Both the position numbers and the translations under genes were made by a program. DNA of 64,000 nucleotides, from the NCBI GenBank assembly GCA_964291475.2, contig OZ220063.1:1-64000 (forward strand). Reading direction: 5' to 3'. This document shows positions 18,566-26,589 of the stretch, piece by piece. This DNA is from DAOUKH01 sp964291475. Lineage in GTDB: Bacteria > Chloroflexota > Dehalococcoidia > SHYB01. Below the pieces are notes generated by a model. That model made no database searches and was not told the origin of the DNA. It saw nothing but the letters and a program-made list of their open reading frames with translations. Each line of letters opens with the position of its first letter. Position 1 is the stretch's first letter.

Positions 18566-19564
18566 TTACCTCCCCGGTGTCTCGATTTGCTTGGTGATGG
18601 CGAGGGCGAGGTGCGGCAGCAGAATCCACGACTCCGCCATCCCGGGCCCGCCCGCCGACACAATCAGGATATTCTCCGGCTTGCCCATCCTGAGCCGCCG
18701 CCCGGTCTCCCCGGACGGCGCGGTCAGGCGCGGAAAGAGATAGTCGCGCATCTCGGCCTTCGACATGCCCGCCTCGGCGAAGTAGCGGCGGTGCTCCGGC
18801 CCAACGACGATCACGATGTTGAGATCTTCGCCGAGCCAGCGGTCGCCGCCGGCGCCGCGCAGCCGCGCTTCCTTGATGATGCTGTCCATGACGCCTTCAG
18901 GGTCGCGGCTGCGCGAGTCCGATGCGGCCGTCATGTTCATCACGGAGTGCACGGTGGCCGTGCTGCTCTGGGCGGGAAAGCCGCGCTCGACGTGGAGCGG
19001 CGTCCACGGGCTCTCCTCCTCGTCCTCGCCGAAGCAGAAGGAGTAGCGGGCCGGCGTGGAGAAGCTGGCGCGGTCGAGGAAGCCGGGGATGGCCCGGCAG
19101 ACGTTGCGGATGACCAGGCGCAGCGCTCGGCCGATCGTGGCGTTGGCGCGGAAGCCGGGGCCGAAGCATCCCGCCTGCGACGCCACGCCGATCTCTCCAC
19201 GGATGGGGCCGTTGATGATGAGGCACTGAGACGCGCCGGAGAGCGTCCCCGTCGTGCTATGACAGTTTCCCTTCTCTTCCAGATGGGCGCGGACCGCGGC
19301 GACGACCACGGGGAAGTACTCCGGCCTGCATCCGGCCATGACCGCGTTGATGGCCGCTTGCTCCGCCGTGCACGTCACCTCGCGGGTGGGGACGCGGCCC
19401 AGCACCTCGTTGGGCGCGAGGCCGGCGGCGCCAAGGAACTCCTCGACCTTCTCCGGCGTGGGCGGAGCGACGGGCATCCCATCGGTCCAGCCGCGCTCGT
19501 AGTACGTGTCGAGCAGGGTGTCGTAGTCGGAGAAGGCGTGGCGTTCGGCTTCGAGGGGCGTCAT
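18566..19564 (-). CDS. Conserved partner protein of the UGSC selenoprotein
   Basis: A 332-residue protein of unknown function. From memory, similar proteins (blocks GWTDGMPVAPPTPEKVEEFL, INAVMAGCRPEYFPVVVAAV, CFGPGFRANATIGRALRLV, FCFGEDEEESPWTPLHVERGF) are found next to UGSC genes in other genomes; I cannot verify this here. Conserved Cys residues occur in VTCTAEQ, AGCRPE, SQCLIING, AGCFGPG, IRNVCRAI and YSFCFGE, so a redox or metal role is possible. No membrane segment or signal peptide is visible. Its TAA lies 3 bases before the UGSC start codon, so both are in one operon. Confidence 0.75.
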   Translation of the reverse strand: MTPLEAERHAFSDYDTLLDTYYERGWTDGMPVAPPTPEKVEEFLGAAGLAPNEVLGRVPTREVTCTAEQAAINAVMAGCRPEYFPVVVAAVRAHLEEKGNCHSTTGTLSGASQCLIINGPIRGEIGVASQAGCFGPGFRANATIGRALRLVIRNVCRAIPGFLDRASFSTPARYSFCFGEDEEESPWTPLHVERGFPAQSSTATVHSVMNMTAASDSRSRDPEGVMDSIIKEARLRGAGGDRWLGEDLNIVIVVGPEHRRYFAEAGMSKAEMRDYLFPRLTAPSGETGRRLRMGKPENILIVSAGGPGMAESWILLPHLALAITKQIETPGR

Positions 19565-19609
19565 GCGGCGAGTCTAGGCGGCGTTCCGAACAAGTGTCAA
19601 GAAGCGGCC

Positions 19610-20287
19610 CTAGCCCCGCAACGGGTTCCATGCGACGGGCGTCAGCAGCTTCTGCACCCAGTCCAAGCGCAACTCCTGCATGTCCCGCATCCATGCCTGG
19701 ACCTCGGCGTCGGTGGAGGCGGTGCCCCGGAGCTCGGTCCAGTGGTCCCAGTCGCGCAGCGCCCAGATGTTGACCGCCTCCGTGTTGCGGAAGGCGGAGC
19801 GCCACGATCCCACGAGTTGCATGCCGCGACGTTCGGCGATGGGACGATAGCGGGAGATGACCTGGGCGGTGTACTCGTTGACCCGGCCCGGGGCCACCTC
19901 GACGATCTCATGCAGGAAGACGCCGCCCTTGACGCCGTCGCGACGCAGGTCGGCGATCGTTGGCGAGCCTTCGCCGGGAATGAGCATGCGGTCGAAGCCT
20001 CCGGTGCGCCATTTCCACGCGCTGTTGACCCATTCGGCGAGGCGTTCGTCCTTCTCGCCCTCGACGAACTGGGACTTGCGCAGCCGGGCGTAGTGCTCCC
20101 AGTCTTCCATCTCCCAGAGGGCGATGGCCTCCGGCCAGCGGCCGGTGGTGCCCACGGTGGCCCAGAACCCGACGCAGCGCAGGTCGCGCTTGGTGGCGAC
20201 GGGCAGCCAGAGCCGTCCAAGACCTTCGAAATACTCGTCGGCCATACCGGGCACGACGTCGACCGTTTCGTGCAGATAGATCGCCAT
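19610..20287 (-). CDS. Duplicated dimeric alpha/beta-barrel protein (NIPSNAP-like)
   Basis: A 225-residue protein made of two similar ferredoxin-like halves: residues 1-110 (MAIYLHETVDVVPGMADEYFEGL ... EDWEHYARL) and 115-225 (GVFLHEIVEVAPGRVNEYTAQV ... RDWDHWTEL). This fits an internal tandem duplication of a NIPSNAP/EthD-like dimeric alpha-beta barrel. I start at ATG 20287; a GTG at 20293 is possible. Function is unknown. The small gene at 20307-20534 lies 19 bases upstream, so the two are likely co-transcribed. Confidence 0.7.
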   Translation of the reverse strand: MAIYLHETVDVVPGMADEYFEGLGRLWLPVATKRDLRCVGFWATVGTTGRWPEAIALWEMEDWEHYARLRKSQFVEGEKDERLAEWVNSAWKWRTGGFDRMLIPGEGSPTIADLRRDGVKGGVFLHEIVEVAPGRVNEYTAQVISRYRPIAERRGMQLVGSWRSAFRNTEAVNIWALRDWDHWTELRGTASTDAEVQAWMRDMQELRLDWVQKLLTPVAWNPLRG

Positions 20288-20306
20288 GGTCACCGCCCGT
20301 TGCGGG

Positions 20307-20534
20307 CTAGCCGCGGTCGAGGGGGAGCCGCGTCGTCTGCTCGACGGGGAAGGTCCACTCCGACAATCGCGCGTCGATCGCGGCCGCGTTGCGCCGTGAG
20401 GCCTCGTCGGCGGAAGGCGCCAGCGTGCCCCCGTGCGTCCACGACGGGCTTCCGTAGCCGGGAGGGTCTACCCGCCAGTGGTAAGGCTGTGTCACGGGAA
20501 CCATATACTGCGGGGGATATCCGGGGTCGCTCAT
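20307..20534 (-). CDS. Small hypothetical protein
   Basis: A 75-residue protein, proline- and aromatic-rich at its N terminus (MSDPGYPPQYMVPVTQPYHW), with no recognised domain, signal or membrane segment. It is supported by a GGAAGG RBS six bases before the ATG and by its position 19 bases ahead of the NIPSNAP-like gene. Reading further upstream to 20627 lacks an RBS. I do not recognise the family. Confidence 0.5.
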   Translation of the reverse strand: MSDPGYPPQYMVPVTQPYHWRVDPPGYGSPSWTHGGTLAPSADEASRRNAAAIDARLSEWTFPVEQTTRLPLDRG

Positions 20535-20708
20535 GGCACCTTCCCATCCAATGCTGCGGCTCCGTTGCGCCTCTGCCGCCTCTTGGTGGGCCCATGATAG
20601 ACTAGCGCCCCCTGCGGGCGCGACCACAGAGGGGGCTCACTCTCGGAATGATCGCTCGGACCACCCGTACAATCCAGCAGTCCGCAGTGGCCGGTAGGTG
20701 ACGCCGCC

Positions 20709-22331
20709 ATGATTGAAGAGGCGCTCCTCTCCGTCGGACTCCTGATCGTCGTCGCCAAGCTCGCCGAGGGCGTCTTCCGCCAATTCAAGCTGAACGCGAT
20801 CGTGGCCTACTCGGTGACCGGGGTGATCCTCGGCCCGGCCACCGGGCTTGTCGAGGTGACGAGCGAGCTCAATATCCTGCTGGGCATCGGCGTCTTCGTC
20901 TTCTTCTTCCTCATCGGCCTCGACGAGATCGACATCGCGGGGTTCGTGTCGGCGATGCGGGGCCGGTTCTTCATCGCCGCAATCGTGTCGGTAGTCATAT
21001 CGCTGCTCGCGGCCTTGGCCGTCACCTCCGACCTCCTGCACGACTTCGGGCTCGACCTCGACTTCAATCACGCACTCGCCCTCGCGGGAATCATGGCGCT
21101 GTCGAGCCTTGGGCTCGTGGCGAAGGTGCTCGCCGACGAGGGGCGCCTCAAGGACCCGCTGGGTATCCAACTGTTCACCACCGTGATCATCGCCGAGCTG
21201 CTCGCCCTGCTCGTCGTGGGCTTCTCCATAGGCGAGCACGCGGAGGACCTGGGCGCAATCAGCGTATTGGTCCTCCTCGGGCAGATCGTGGGGTTCACCG
21301 TCGCGACGTGGTTCCTGGCGACGCGGGTGGTCCCGCGCATACTCCTGCTCCTGCAGCGCGTCCTGCGCGTGCCTCAACTCTCCTTCGGCCTGCTGCTTGG
21401 CGGGCTCTTCCTGATCGTCGTCGGGGCCGAGGAGATCGGACTGCACGGCTCCATCGGCGCGCTGCTCTTCGGCGCGGCGCTGTCGGGTCTGCCTCACCAG
21501 GTGCGCCAAACCGTCATGCCGGGGATTCGGAGCACGGCGGAAGGTCTGTTCGTCCCCCTCTTCTTCGCCTCCGCCGGCCTTCACCTCAGCTTCGCCTTCA
21601 CCGATCTGCCCGCGTTGACGATTGTGGCGCTGGTCTTGATCCCTCTTGCGGGGAAGTTCGTCGGCGCGTTTATCGGGGCCAGCTTGACGCGGCTCGACAT
21701 CTCGTTCCCGCTGGCCACGGGGCTGCTGGCGAAAGGCGTCGCCGAAATCGCCCTGCTCCTCGTGCTCTTCGAAACCCACGTGATCGATCAGGCCGTCTTC
21801 TCGCTCCTGGTCCTGATCATGTTCGTCTACATCTTGTTCATGCCGCCCCTCATCAGCTTCGCCGTCAACCGGGCCAAGACGCCGGAGAGGAGCGACGTGC
21901 CCGAAGCGATACCGCCCTCCCTCGCCCGCTTCACGCTCGACGACGCCACCGTCCAGGACATCATGGACCGGTCGTGGAACTACCCGGAGTCGACGCTCTC
22001 GGTGCGAAGCTTCGCCGACCGTTGGACCGTGCCCCATCAACAGGACTACGTCGTCGTCGATCATGGCGCGCTCGCGGGGATCGTGTCCCTCAGCAAGCTC
22101 CGTTACCTCCCCAAGACCCAGTGGTCCCAAACCCCACTGGAGAACGTCATGATCCACGACCTGCCGAAGGCCTATCCCGACGAGCACCTCGAGGACGCGC
22201 TGCAGCGCATGACGGAACATTCGTTGACGGTCATCCCGGTGGTGGACCGGGAGAGCAACGCCTTCTTGGGCACGGTCACCAGCCGCGACGTCCTCGACCT
22301 CATGCTCCTCGACGCCAAGGGTGAGCACTAG
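20709..22331 (+). CDS. CPA2-family cation:proton antiporter with C-terminal CBS pair
   Basis: A 540-residue protein. Residues 1-385 carry about 12 transmembrane helices of the Na+/H+ exchanger fold (IVAYSVTGVILGPATGLVE; GIGVFVFFFLIGLDEIDI; GIMALSSLGLVAKVLADEG; PLFFASAGLHLSF; GLLAKGVAEIALLLVLFETHVI). The soluble tail (about 400-540) is a CBS-domain pair (VQDIMDRSWNYPESTLSVRSFAD ... LENVMIHDLPKAYPDEHLEDALQRM ... RESNAFLGTVTSRDVLDLMLL), which normally senses adenine nucleotides. Tails in this family often carry TrkA-N domains instead. The ATG lies 9 bases before MIEEALL's first helix; no strong RBS is visible. Confidence 0.88.
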   Translation: MIEEALLSVGLLIVVAKLAEGVFRQFKLNAIVAYSVTGVILGPATGLVEVTSELNILLGIGVFVFFFLIGLDEIDIAGFVSAMRGRFFIAAIVSVVISLLAALAVTSDLLHDFGLDLDFNHALALAGIMALSSLGLVAKVLADEGRLKDPLGIQLFTTVIIAELLALLVVGFSIGEHAEDLGAISVLVLLGQIVGFTVATWFLATRVVPRILLLLQRVLRVPQLSFGLLLGGLFLIVVGAEEIGLHGSIGALLFGAALSGLPHQVRQTVMPGIRSTAEGLFVPLFFASAGLHLSFAFTDLPALTIVALVLIPLAGKFVGAFIGASLTRLDISFPLATGLLAKGVAEIALLLVLFETHVIDQAVFSLLVLIMFVYILFMPPLISFAVNRAKTPERSDVPEAIPPSLARFTLDDATVQDIMDRSWNYPESTLSVRSFADRWTVPHQQDYVVVDHGALAGIVSLSKLRYLPKTQWSQTPLENVMIHDLPKAYPDEHLEDALQRMTEHSLTVIPVVDRESNAFLGTVTSRDVLDLMLLDAKGEH

Positions 22332-22378
22332 CGCCGTTCTGCCTCTCGAAGCGCCGCCGGTGATACGATGAAGGGGCG

Positions 22379-22810
22379 ATGACTGCCGCGGGAGACCATC
22401 CGATCTCAGCGTCGGCCGTGTTGCCCCGGCGCATGAAGCCCTTCCGGACGGCGATGCTGGCGCTGGCCGCAGTCCAGGCAGGCTTCGCTGGGCTCACCGC
22501 CCTTGTCGGCGCCTTCGCCGACGGCGGCGACGTCGCGTCGCGGCTGCTGATCGTCCTGCTCCACCCGCTGAGCGCCGCCGCATTGCTGCTGTTGGTGGTG
22601 TCGGCTCGACCCACCACCGCGCTAGCCTTAGCCGTCGCGGCGCTCCTGGCCGCGTCGGTGGTCGCCGACGTCGTCATTGCCGTGCTGATCGCTCAAGGCA
22701 GCGTCAAGGGCGACTGGGGGCTCCCGTTGGTGTTCGCCGCGATTCCGGCCGTCGGCATCGTCTACGCGCTGTGGCTCGCCGCCCTGTGGTCCAGGTCGAA
22801 CCCGCGCTAG
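22379..22810 (+). CDS. Small membrane protein of unknown function
   Basis: A 143-residue protein with four predicted transmembrane helices (about residues 22-45, 55-75, 80-105 and 115-138) and a short basic C terminus WSRSNPR. No family is recognised. It lies 47 bases after the antiporter gene and converges with the XRE-TPR gene; the two stop codons share the palindrome CTAG at 22807-22810. A GGGGCG lies before the ATG. It may be a second gene of the antiporter transcript. Confidence 0.65.
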   Translation: MTAAGDHPISASAVLPRRMKPFRTAMLALAAVQAGFAGLTALVGAFADGGDVASRLLIVLLHPLSAAALLLLVVSARPTTALALAVAALLAASVVADVVIAVLIAQGSVKGDWGLPLVFAAIPAVGIVYALWLAALWSRSNPR

Positions 22811-24696
22811 CAGGGCACGGCGCCGGGAAGCGCGGGCCTCGGACGTAGATCTTCCAGCGTGGCCGCGTCGAATGGATTCTCGCCGGCTTTCAGGGCCTCG
22901 ACCCATGCCGCCCGGGTGGGGCTGTAGCGGGGACCGCATTCGTCGTCCGGCGAAGCCTCCACCCAGGCAAGGAACGCTTCGAAGTCGGCGACGGCCTCAT
23001 CGGTCCGACCCAAGAGGGCATTGGCGAGCCCCCTGCCGTCGCCGGCGAGTCCTTCCGGCTGGACTTCGGCCGCCCGCTCGCAGTAGGGCAGCGCCCCCGC
23101 CGGATCGCCCGTCACCGACAACTGCAGGCAGAGCGCGCCGTTGTAGTCCGGCCGGCGGGGGCTCAATTCCTGGGCACGGCGCAGATCGGCCACCGACTCG
23201 CTCCAGTTCTTCAACTCCGAATGGACAAGGCCACGATTGAAATGCGCAGCCGATGAGCTGGGGTCCAGCGCAATGGCGTTCCCTAACTCCTCAACAGCCA
23301 GTTCGAGGTCGCCCGCGAAGCCGCGCGCCAGGTAGACGATCGCCCGGTTGAGATGCGCCGAGGCCAAGTCCGGTTCGATCTCCAAGGCCTTGTCGAGGTC
23401 GTCGAACGCCCGGTCGAGGTCGCCGGACGCCCCTCGCGCGACGTAGGCTCCGGCGCGGTTGACCAAGGCGGCGGCGTAGTCCGGCTCCGCCGCCAGTGCC
23501 GCGTCGAGGCTGGCGAGGGCCCGCTCGGCATCCCCTTGCCCGCCGCGGTCCAAGTAGGCGACGGCAAGGTTGAGGCTCGTGGCGGCACGGTCGGGCTTGA
23601 TACTCGCCGCACGCAGCAGATCGTCAATCGCCAGATCGAAGTCCCCCGGCCTGCCACGATCTAGGAAAGCGACGGCGCGGTTGTTGAGCACCTCGACCGA
23701 CTGCGGCTGGACGTTGAGGACTTGGGTGAACAGCCAGATGGCCTCGTCCAGGTCGATGAACTCCCCGCCCATGTAGGCCCGTCCCAGTTGGAACCGGAGA
23801 TTGGCCAGCGCCGCCGCATCCGAGGTCGCGGGGTCCATTGCTCGGACAAAAACGTTCTTCGCCCGATCGAACTCGTCCCGTTCCAGATAGAGTCGCCCAA
23901 GAGTAAGCAGGGCGACGTGGCGGACCTCGCCGGTCAGCCCAACGTTGATGGTGGTCGGAAGGTCCGAGGGTGAGGAGGTCAGGTCCACGACCTGCCGATC
24001 GCGCTCGGAGCCGCCCGCCGGCCCGGTGAACCGCGCGATGACGCGCCCGCTGTCGTATTCGCCCCAGATCACGAGCGTCGCGTTTGACCGCCGGCTCGCC
24101 TCCAAGGCTTCCGCTTCCCCGTCGATCTCACTCGGCCACTCGACCGTCCGGACGGCGGTGAGCCCCGCCTCAAGAATCTCGGTGTCGATCGCGGCCCGCA
24201 GCCGGCCGACGACGTTGAAGCCCTGCGCTCCCGCGGTGTAGTTGACGAAGGGCGCCGTCACGATCAGCGACTCTCCTTCCACCGCCGCAGGGTAGAACGT
24301 GGTGTCGCGGAGTCCGAACGTGACGGCGACGACGCCTAGGGCAACGAGCGCAAGCACCGCCACCGCGAAAGCTCGGAGTCGCCATGGCCTCGGAGCCCGG
24401 CGCGGGCTGGGGCCGGCCTTTGGCGGGGGCTCGGCGGTCGGCGGCGCCTCGCCCGTAGGCGGCACCGTCTCCGGCGAGAATCGGGCCGCCAGCAGGAGCT
24501 CGTCCGTCTCCTCCGCCGTCAGGCGGAGAATCTCGGCGCAGCGGACGACGTCTTCACGGTAGCGGGGCCGCGCCGTCACCCCCTCCTTCCACCGGATGAG
24601 GGTCGGACGGCTCACCGGGATGCGGCGCGCCAACTCGGCGTCGCCGATGCCCGTTCGGGCCATGTAGGCGGTCAGTAATTCGGCGAACGTCTTCAA
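22807..24696 (-). CDS. Membrane-anchored XRE/HTH protein with TPR repeats
   Basis: A 629-residue three-part protein. Residues 5-70 form a Cro/C1-type helix-turn-helix (AELLTAYMARTGIGDAELARRIPVSRPTLIRWKEG). A proline-rich linker leads to one transmembrane helix (about 107-130, RAFAVAVLALVALGVVAVTFGL). The rest is probably extracytoplasmic: a beta-rich segment (about 135-245) and at least six TPR units of roughly 36-40 residues (for example LTLGRLYLERDEFDRAKNVF, LNLAVAYLDRGGQGDAERAL, HFNRGLVHSELKNWSESVADL). It could sense an outside signal and bind DNA at the membrane, as CadC/ToxR-like proteins do; this is inference. It is divergent from a VWA lipoprotein. Confidence 0.8.
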   Translation of the reverse strand: MKTFAELLTAYMARTGIGDAELARRIPVSRPTLIRWKEGVTARPRYREDVVRCAEILRLTAEETDELLLAARFSPETVPPTGEAPPTAEPPPKAGPSPRRAPRPWRLRAFAVAVLALVALGVVAVTFGLRDTTFYPAAVEGESLIVTAPFVNYTAGAQGFNVVGRLRAAIDTEILEAGLTAVRTVEWPSEIDGEAEALEASRRSNATLVIWGEYDSGRVIARFTGPAGGSERDRQVVDLTSSPSDLPTTINVGLTGEVRHVALLTLGRLYLERDEFDRAKNVFVRAMDPATSDAAALANLRFQLGRAYMGGEFIDLDEAIWLFTQVLNVQPQSVEVLNNRAVAFLDRGRPGDFDLAIDDLLRAASIKPDRAATSLNLAVAYLDRGGQGDAERALASLDAALAAEPDYAAALVNRAGAYVARGASGDLDRAFDDLDKALEIEPDLASAHLNRAIVYLARGFAGDLELAVEELGNAIALDPSSSAAHFNRGLVHSELKNWSESVADLRRAQELSPRRPDYNGALCLQLSVTGDPAGALPYCERAAEVQPEGLAGDGRGLANALLGRTDEAVADFEAFLAWVEASPDDECGPRYSPTRAAWVEALKAGENPFDAATLEDLRPRPALPGAVPC

Positions 24697-24698
24697 CT

Positions 24699-24736
24699 GT
24701 TACATTTCCGACACGCTAAACTGACCAAGTGTTACA
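24699..24736. promoter_or_regulatory. Direct TGTTACA repeats between divergent genes
   Basis: TGTTACA occurs at 24699-24705 and again at 24730-24736, 31 bases apart (about three helical turns), between the XRE-TPR gene and the VWA lipoprotein gene. Such spacing suits binding of an oligomeric regulator, possibly the XRE protein itself. No clear promoter hexamers were found. Confidence 0.4.
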
Positions 24737-24857
24737 GAGCAGTAGTTCGGAGTGTACACCATGCCGTGTGACGCTGAGGGTGGCCGCCGACCGGCGCCCG
24801 CCCGAAGCGGCAGGCGAGCGGGCAGGCGGACCATCAAACACACCAGGAGGTGGAAAG

Positions 24858-26501
24858 ATGTTACGCCGAATTACACTCTTGTTGGGGATCGCAGCGGTGG
24901 CCGTACTGGTTGCCGCGTGCGGGGGTGCGGATGACCCTTACGAGCCGACTCGGCCCTATCGCGAGCCGACTCAGCCCTACCGCGAGCCGACGCGTCAAAT
25001 TGTCGTAGCAACACCAACGCCCGCGCCCCCGCGCGCGACGACCGCGCCCGCGCAAGCATTCCAAGTACAGCAGCCGACGCCACAGCAACCGGGATTCAAC
25101 ACCATCGGCGGCTCAGGCACAGTCAACGACGCCGCCTACGACCTGACCTTCTTCCAGCACTACGGCGTCAACCCGTTCATCGACACCGAGGACGACAACC
25201 TCTCCACGTTCGCGATGGACGTGGACACCGCGTCCTACACTGTGGCGCGTCGCTTCATCCGCGACGGCAACCTGCCCGATCCGGCCTCGGTCCGCGTCGA
25301 GGAGTTCGTCAACTACTTCGACCAAGACTACGCGCCGCCGTCGGACGGGGCCTTCGCCGTCCACGTCGACGGCGCTCCTTCACCGTTCGGCGGCGAGAAG
25401 CACTGGCTGCTCCGCGTCGGACTCCAGGGAAGAGAAGTCGCCGCGCACGCCCGTCAGGACGCCACCCTGGTCTTCGCGATCGACGTCTCGGGCTCCATGG
25501 CGAGGGAGGACCGGCTCGAGCTGGTCAAACGGTCGCTCCGGCTCTTGGTCGATGAGCTCCGCCCTTCGGACGAGGTCGGCATCGTCATCTACGGCGACCG
25601 CGGCGCGGTCCTGCTCGACCCCACCGGCGGTGGCGACAAAGACACCATTCTACGGGCGATTGACAGATTACGGCCGGGAGGATCGACCTATGTGGAGGAC
25701 GGCCTCCGGCTGGCCTACGAGATGGCGGCGACGCGGGTCCGCTTCGGAAGGATCACCCGCGTCATGCTTCTCTCCGACGGCGTGGGTAACGTCGGCCGCA
25801 CCGGGGCGGACGCGATCCTCAACCAGGTCAAGTTCAACCTCAATCAAGGCGTCACCCTCACGACCGTCGGGTTCGGCATGGGCAACTACAACGACATCCT
25901 GATGGAGCAGCTCGCGAACGACGGGGACGGCGCTTACCACTACGTCGACACGCTGGCGGAGGCCCGCAACGTCTTCGTCGACAACCTCGTCGGTACGCTG
26001 CAGAACATCGCCAGGGACGCCAAGATCCAGGTGCAGTTCAACCCGGCGGTGGTGCGGAGCTACCGACTCTTGGGCTACGAGAACCGCGCCGTCGCGGACC
26101 AGGATTTCCGCGACGATAGCGTCGACGCCGGCGAAGTCGGCGCCGGCCACAGCGTGACCGCGCTCTACGAAATCAAGCTGCACGACGGCGTTGACGGGCC
26201 GCTGGGCATCGTCTCCGTCCGCTATGAGGACCCGGACACGAGGCGGGTCGTCGAGGCCGCCCGCACCTTCCAGCGGTGGGAGCTCGAGATGGTCTTCGCC
26301 AAGACTTCCCCGAGGTTCCAGCTCGCCGCGGTCGTGGCGGAGTACGCCGAAATCCTGCGCGAGAGCTACTGGGCGCAGGATGGCAACCTGGCGCACGTCG
26401 CAGCGGAAGCCGACCGGATCCGGTGGCTGCTGCCGCATGACCCCGACGTGGTGGAGTTCGCCGCGCTTACCCGCGAGGCCGAGCGACTAGCACGCCGCTA
26501 G
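24858..26501 (+). CDS. VWA-domain lipoprotein (YfbK-like)
   Basis: A 547-residue exported lipoprotein. The signal peptide MLRRITLLLGIAAVAVLVAAC ends in a lipobox VAAC. Next comes a low-complexity linker with three tandem (Y/P)REPT-type units encoded by 21-base repeats, then the N-terminal domain typical of YfbK-like proteins (TFAMDVDTASYTVARRFIRDG; VRVEEFVNYFDQDY). A von Willebrand A domain follows with the MIDAS motif DVSGSM, and a C-terminal DUF3520-like region completes it. The start is fixed by AGGAGG at 24845-24850. Function in the family is poorly known. Confidence 0.88.
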   Translation: MLRRITLLLGIAAVAVLVAACGGADDPYEPTRPYREPTQPYREPTRQIVVATPTPAPPRATTAPAQAFQVQQPTPQQPGFNTIGGSGTVNDAAYDLTFFQHYGVNPFIDTEDDNLSTFAMDVDTASYTVARRFIRDGNLPDPASVRVEEFVNYFDQDYAPPSDGAFAVHVDGAPSPFGGEKHWLLRVGLQGREVAAHARQDATLVFAIDVSGSMAREDRLELVKRSLRLLVDELRPSDEVGIVIYGDRGAVLLDPTGGGDKDTILRAIDRLRPGGSTYVEDGLRLAYEMAATRVRFGRITRVMLLSDGVGNVGRTGADAILNQVKFNLNQGVTLTTVGFGMGNYNDILMEQLANDGDGAYHYVDTLAEARNVFVDNLVGTLQNIARDAKIQVQFNPAVVRSYRLLGYENRAVADQDFRDDSVDAGEVGAGHSVTALYEIKLHDGVDGPLGIVSVRYEDPDTRRVVEAARTFQRWELEMVFAKTSPRFQLAAVVAEYAEILRESYWAQDGNLAHVAAEADRIRWLLPHDPDVVEFAALTREAERLARR

Positions 26502-26529
26502 TCAGACTTCGCCGCACCGCCGAGACAAC

Positions 26530-26565
26530 GAGAGGGGCCGCTGTGCTAGCGGCCCCTCTCTCATC
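26530..26565. terminator. Bidirectional terminator between the VWA gene and the Rieske gene
   Basis: A perfect 13-bp stem (26530-26542 with 26548-26560) closes a 5-base loop GTGCT between two convergent genes. T-runs are weak on both sides, so efficiency is uncertain, but position and symmetry fit a shared terminator. Confidence 0.7.
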
Positions 26566-26589
26566 TCTCTAGATGCCCGGCGAGCTTGA

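Noticed and set aside
18264..18629. Truncated 121-residue protein ending at the TGA, with a separate 79-residue gene downstream
   Set aside because: The frame is continuous across the TGA and forms the UGSC motif; the downstream half has no RBS. A selenoprotein explains both pieces.
20637..22328. 563-residue minus-strand ORF
   Set aside because: It is antisense to the CPA2 antiporter, with an extreme Glu/Asp/Arg composition.
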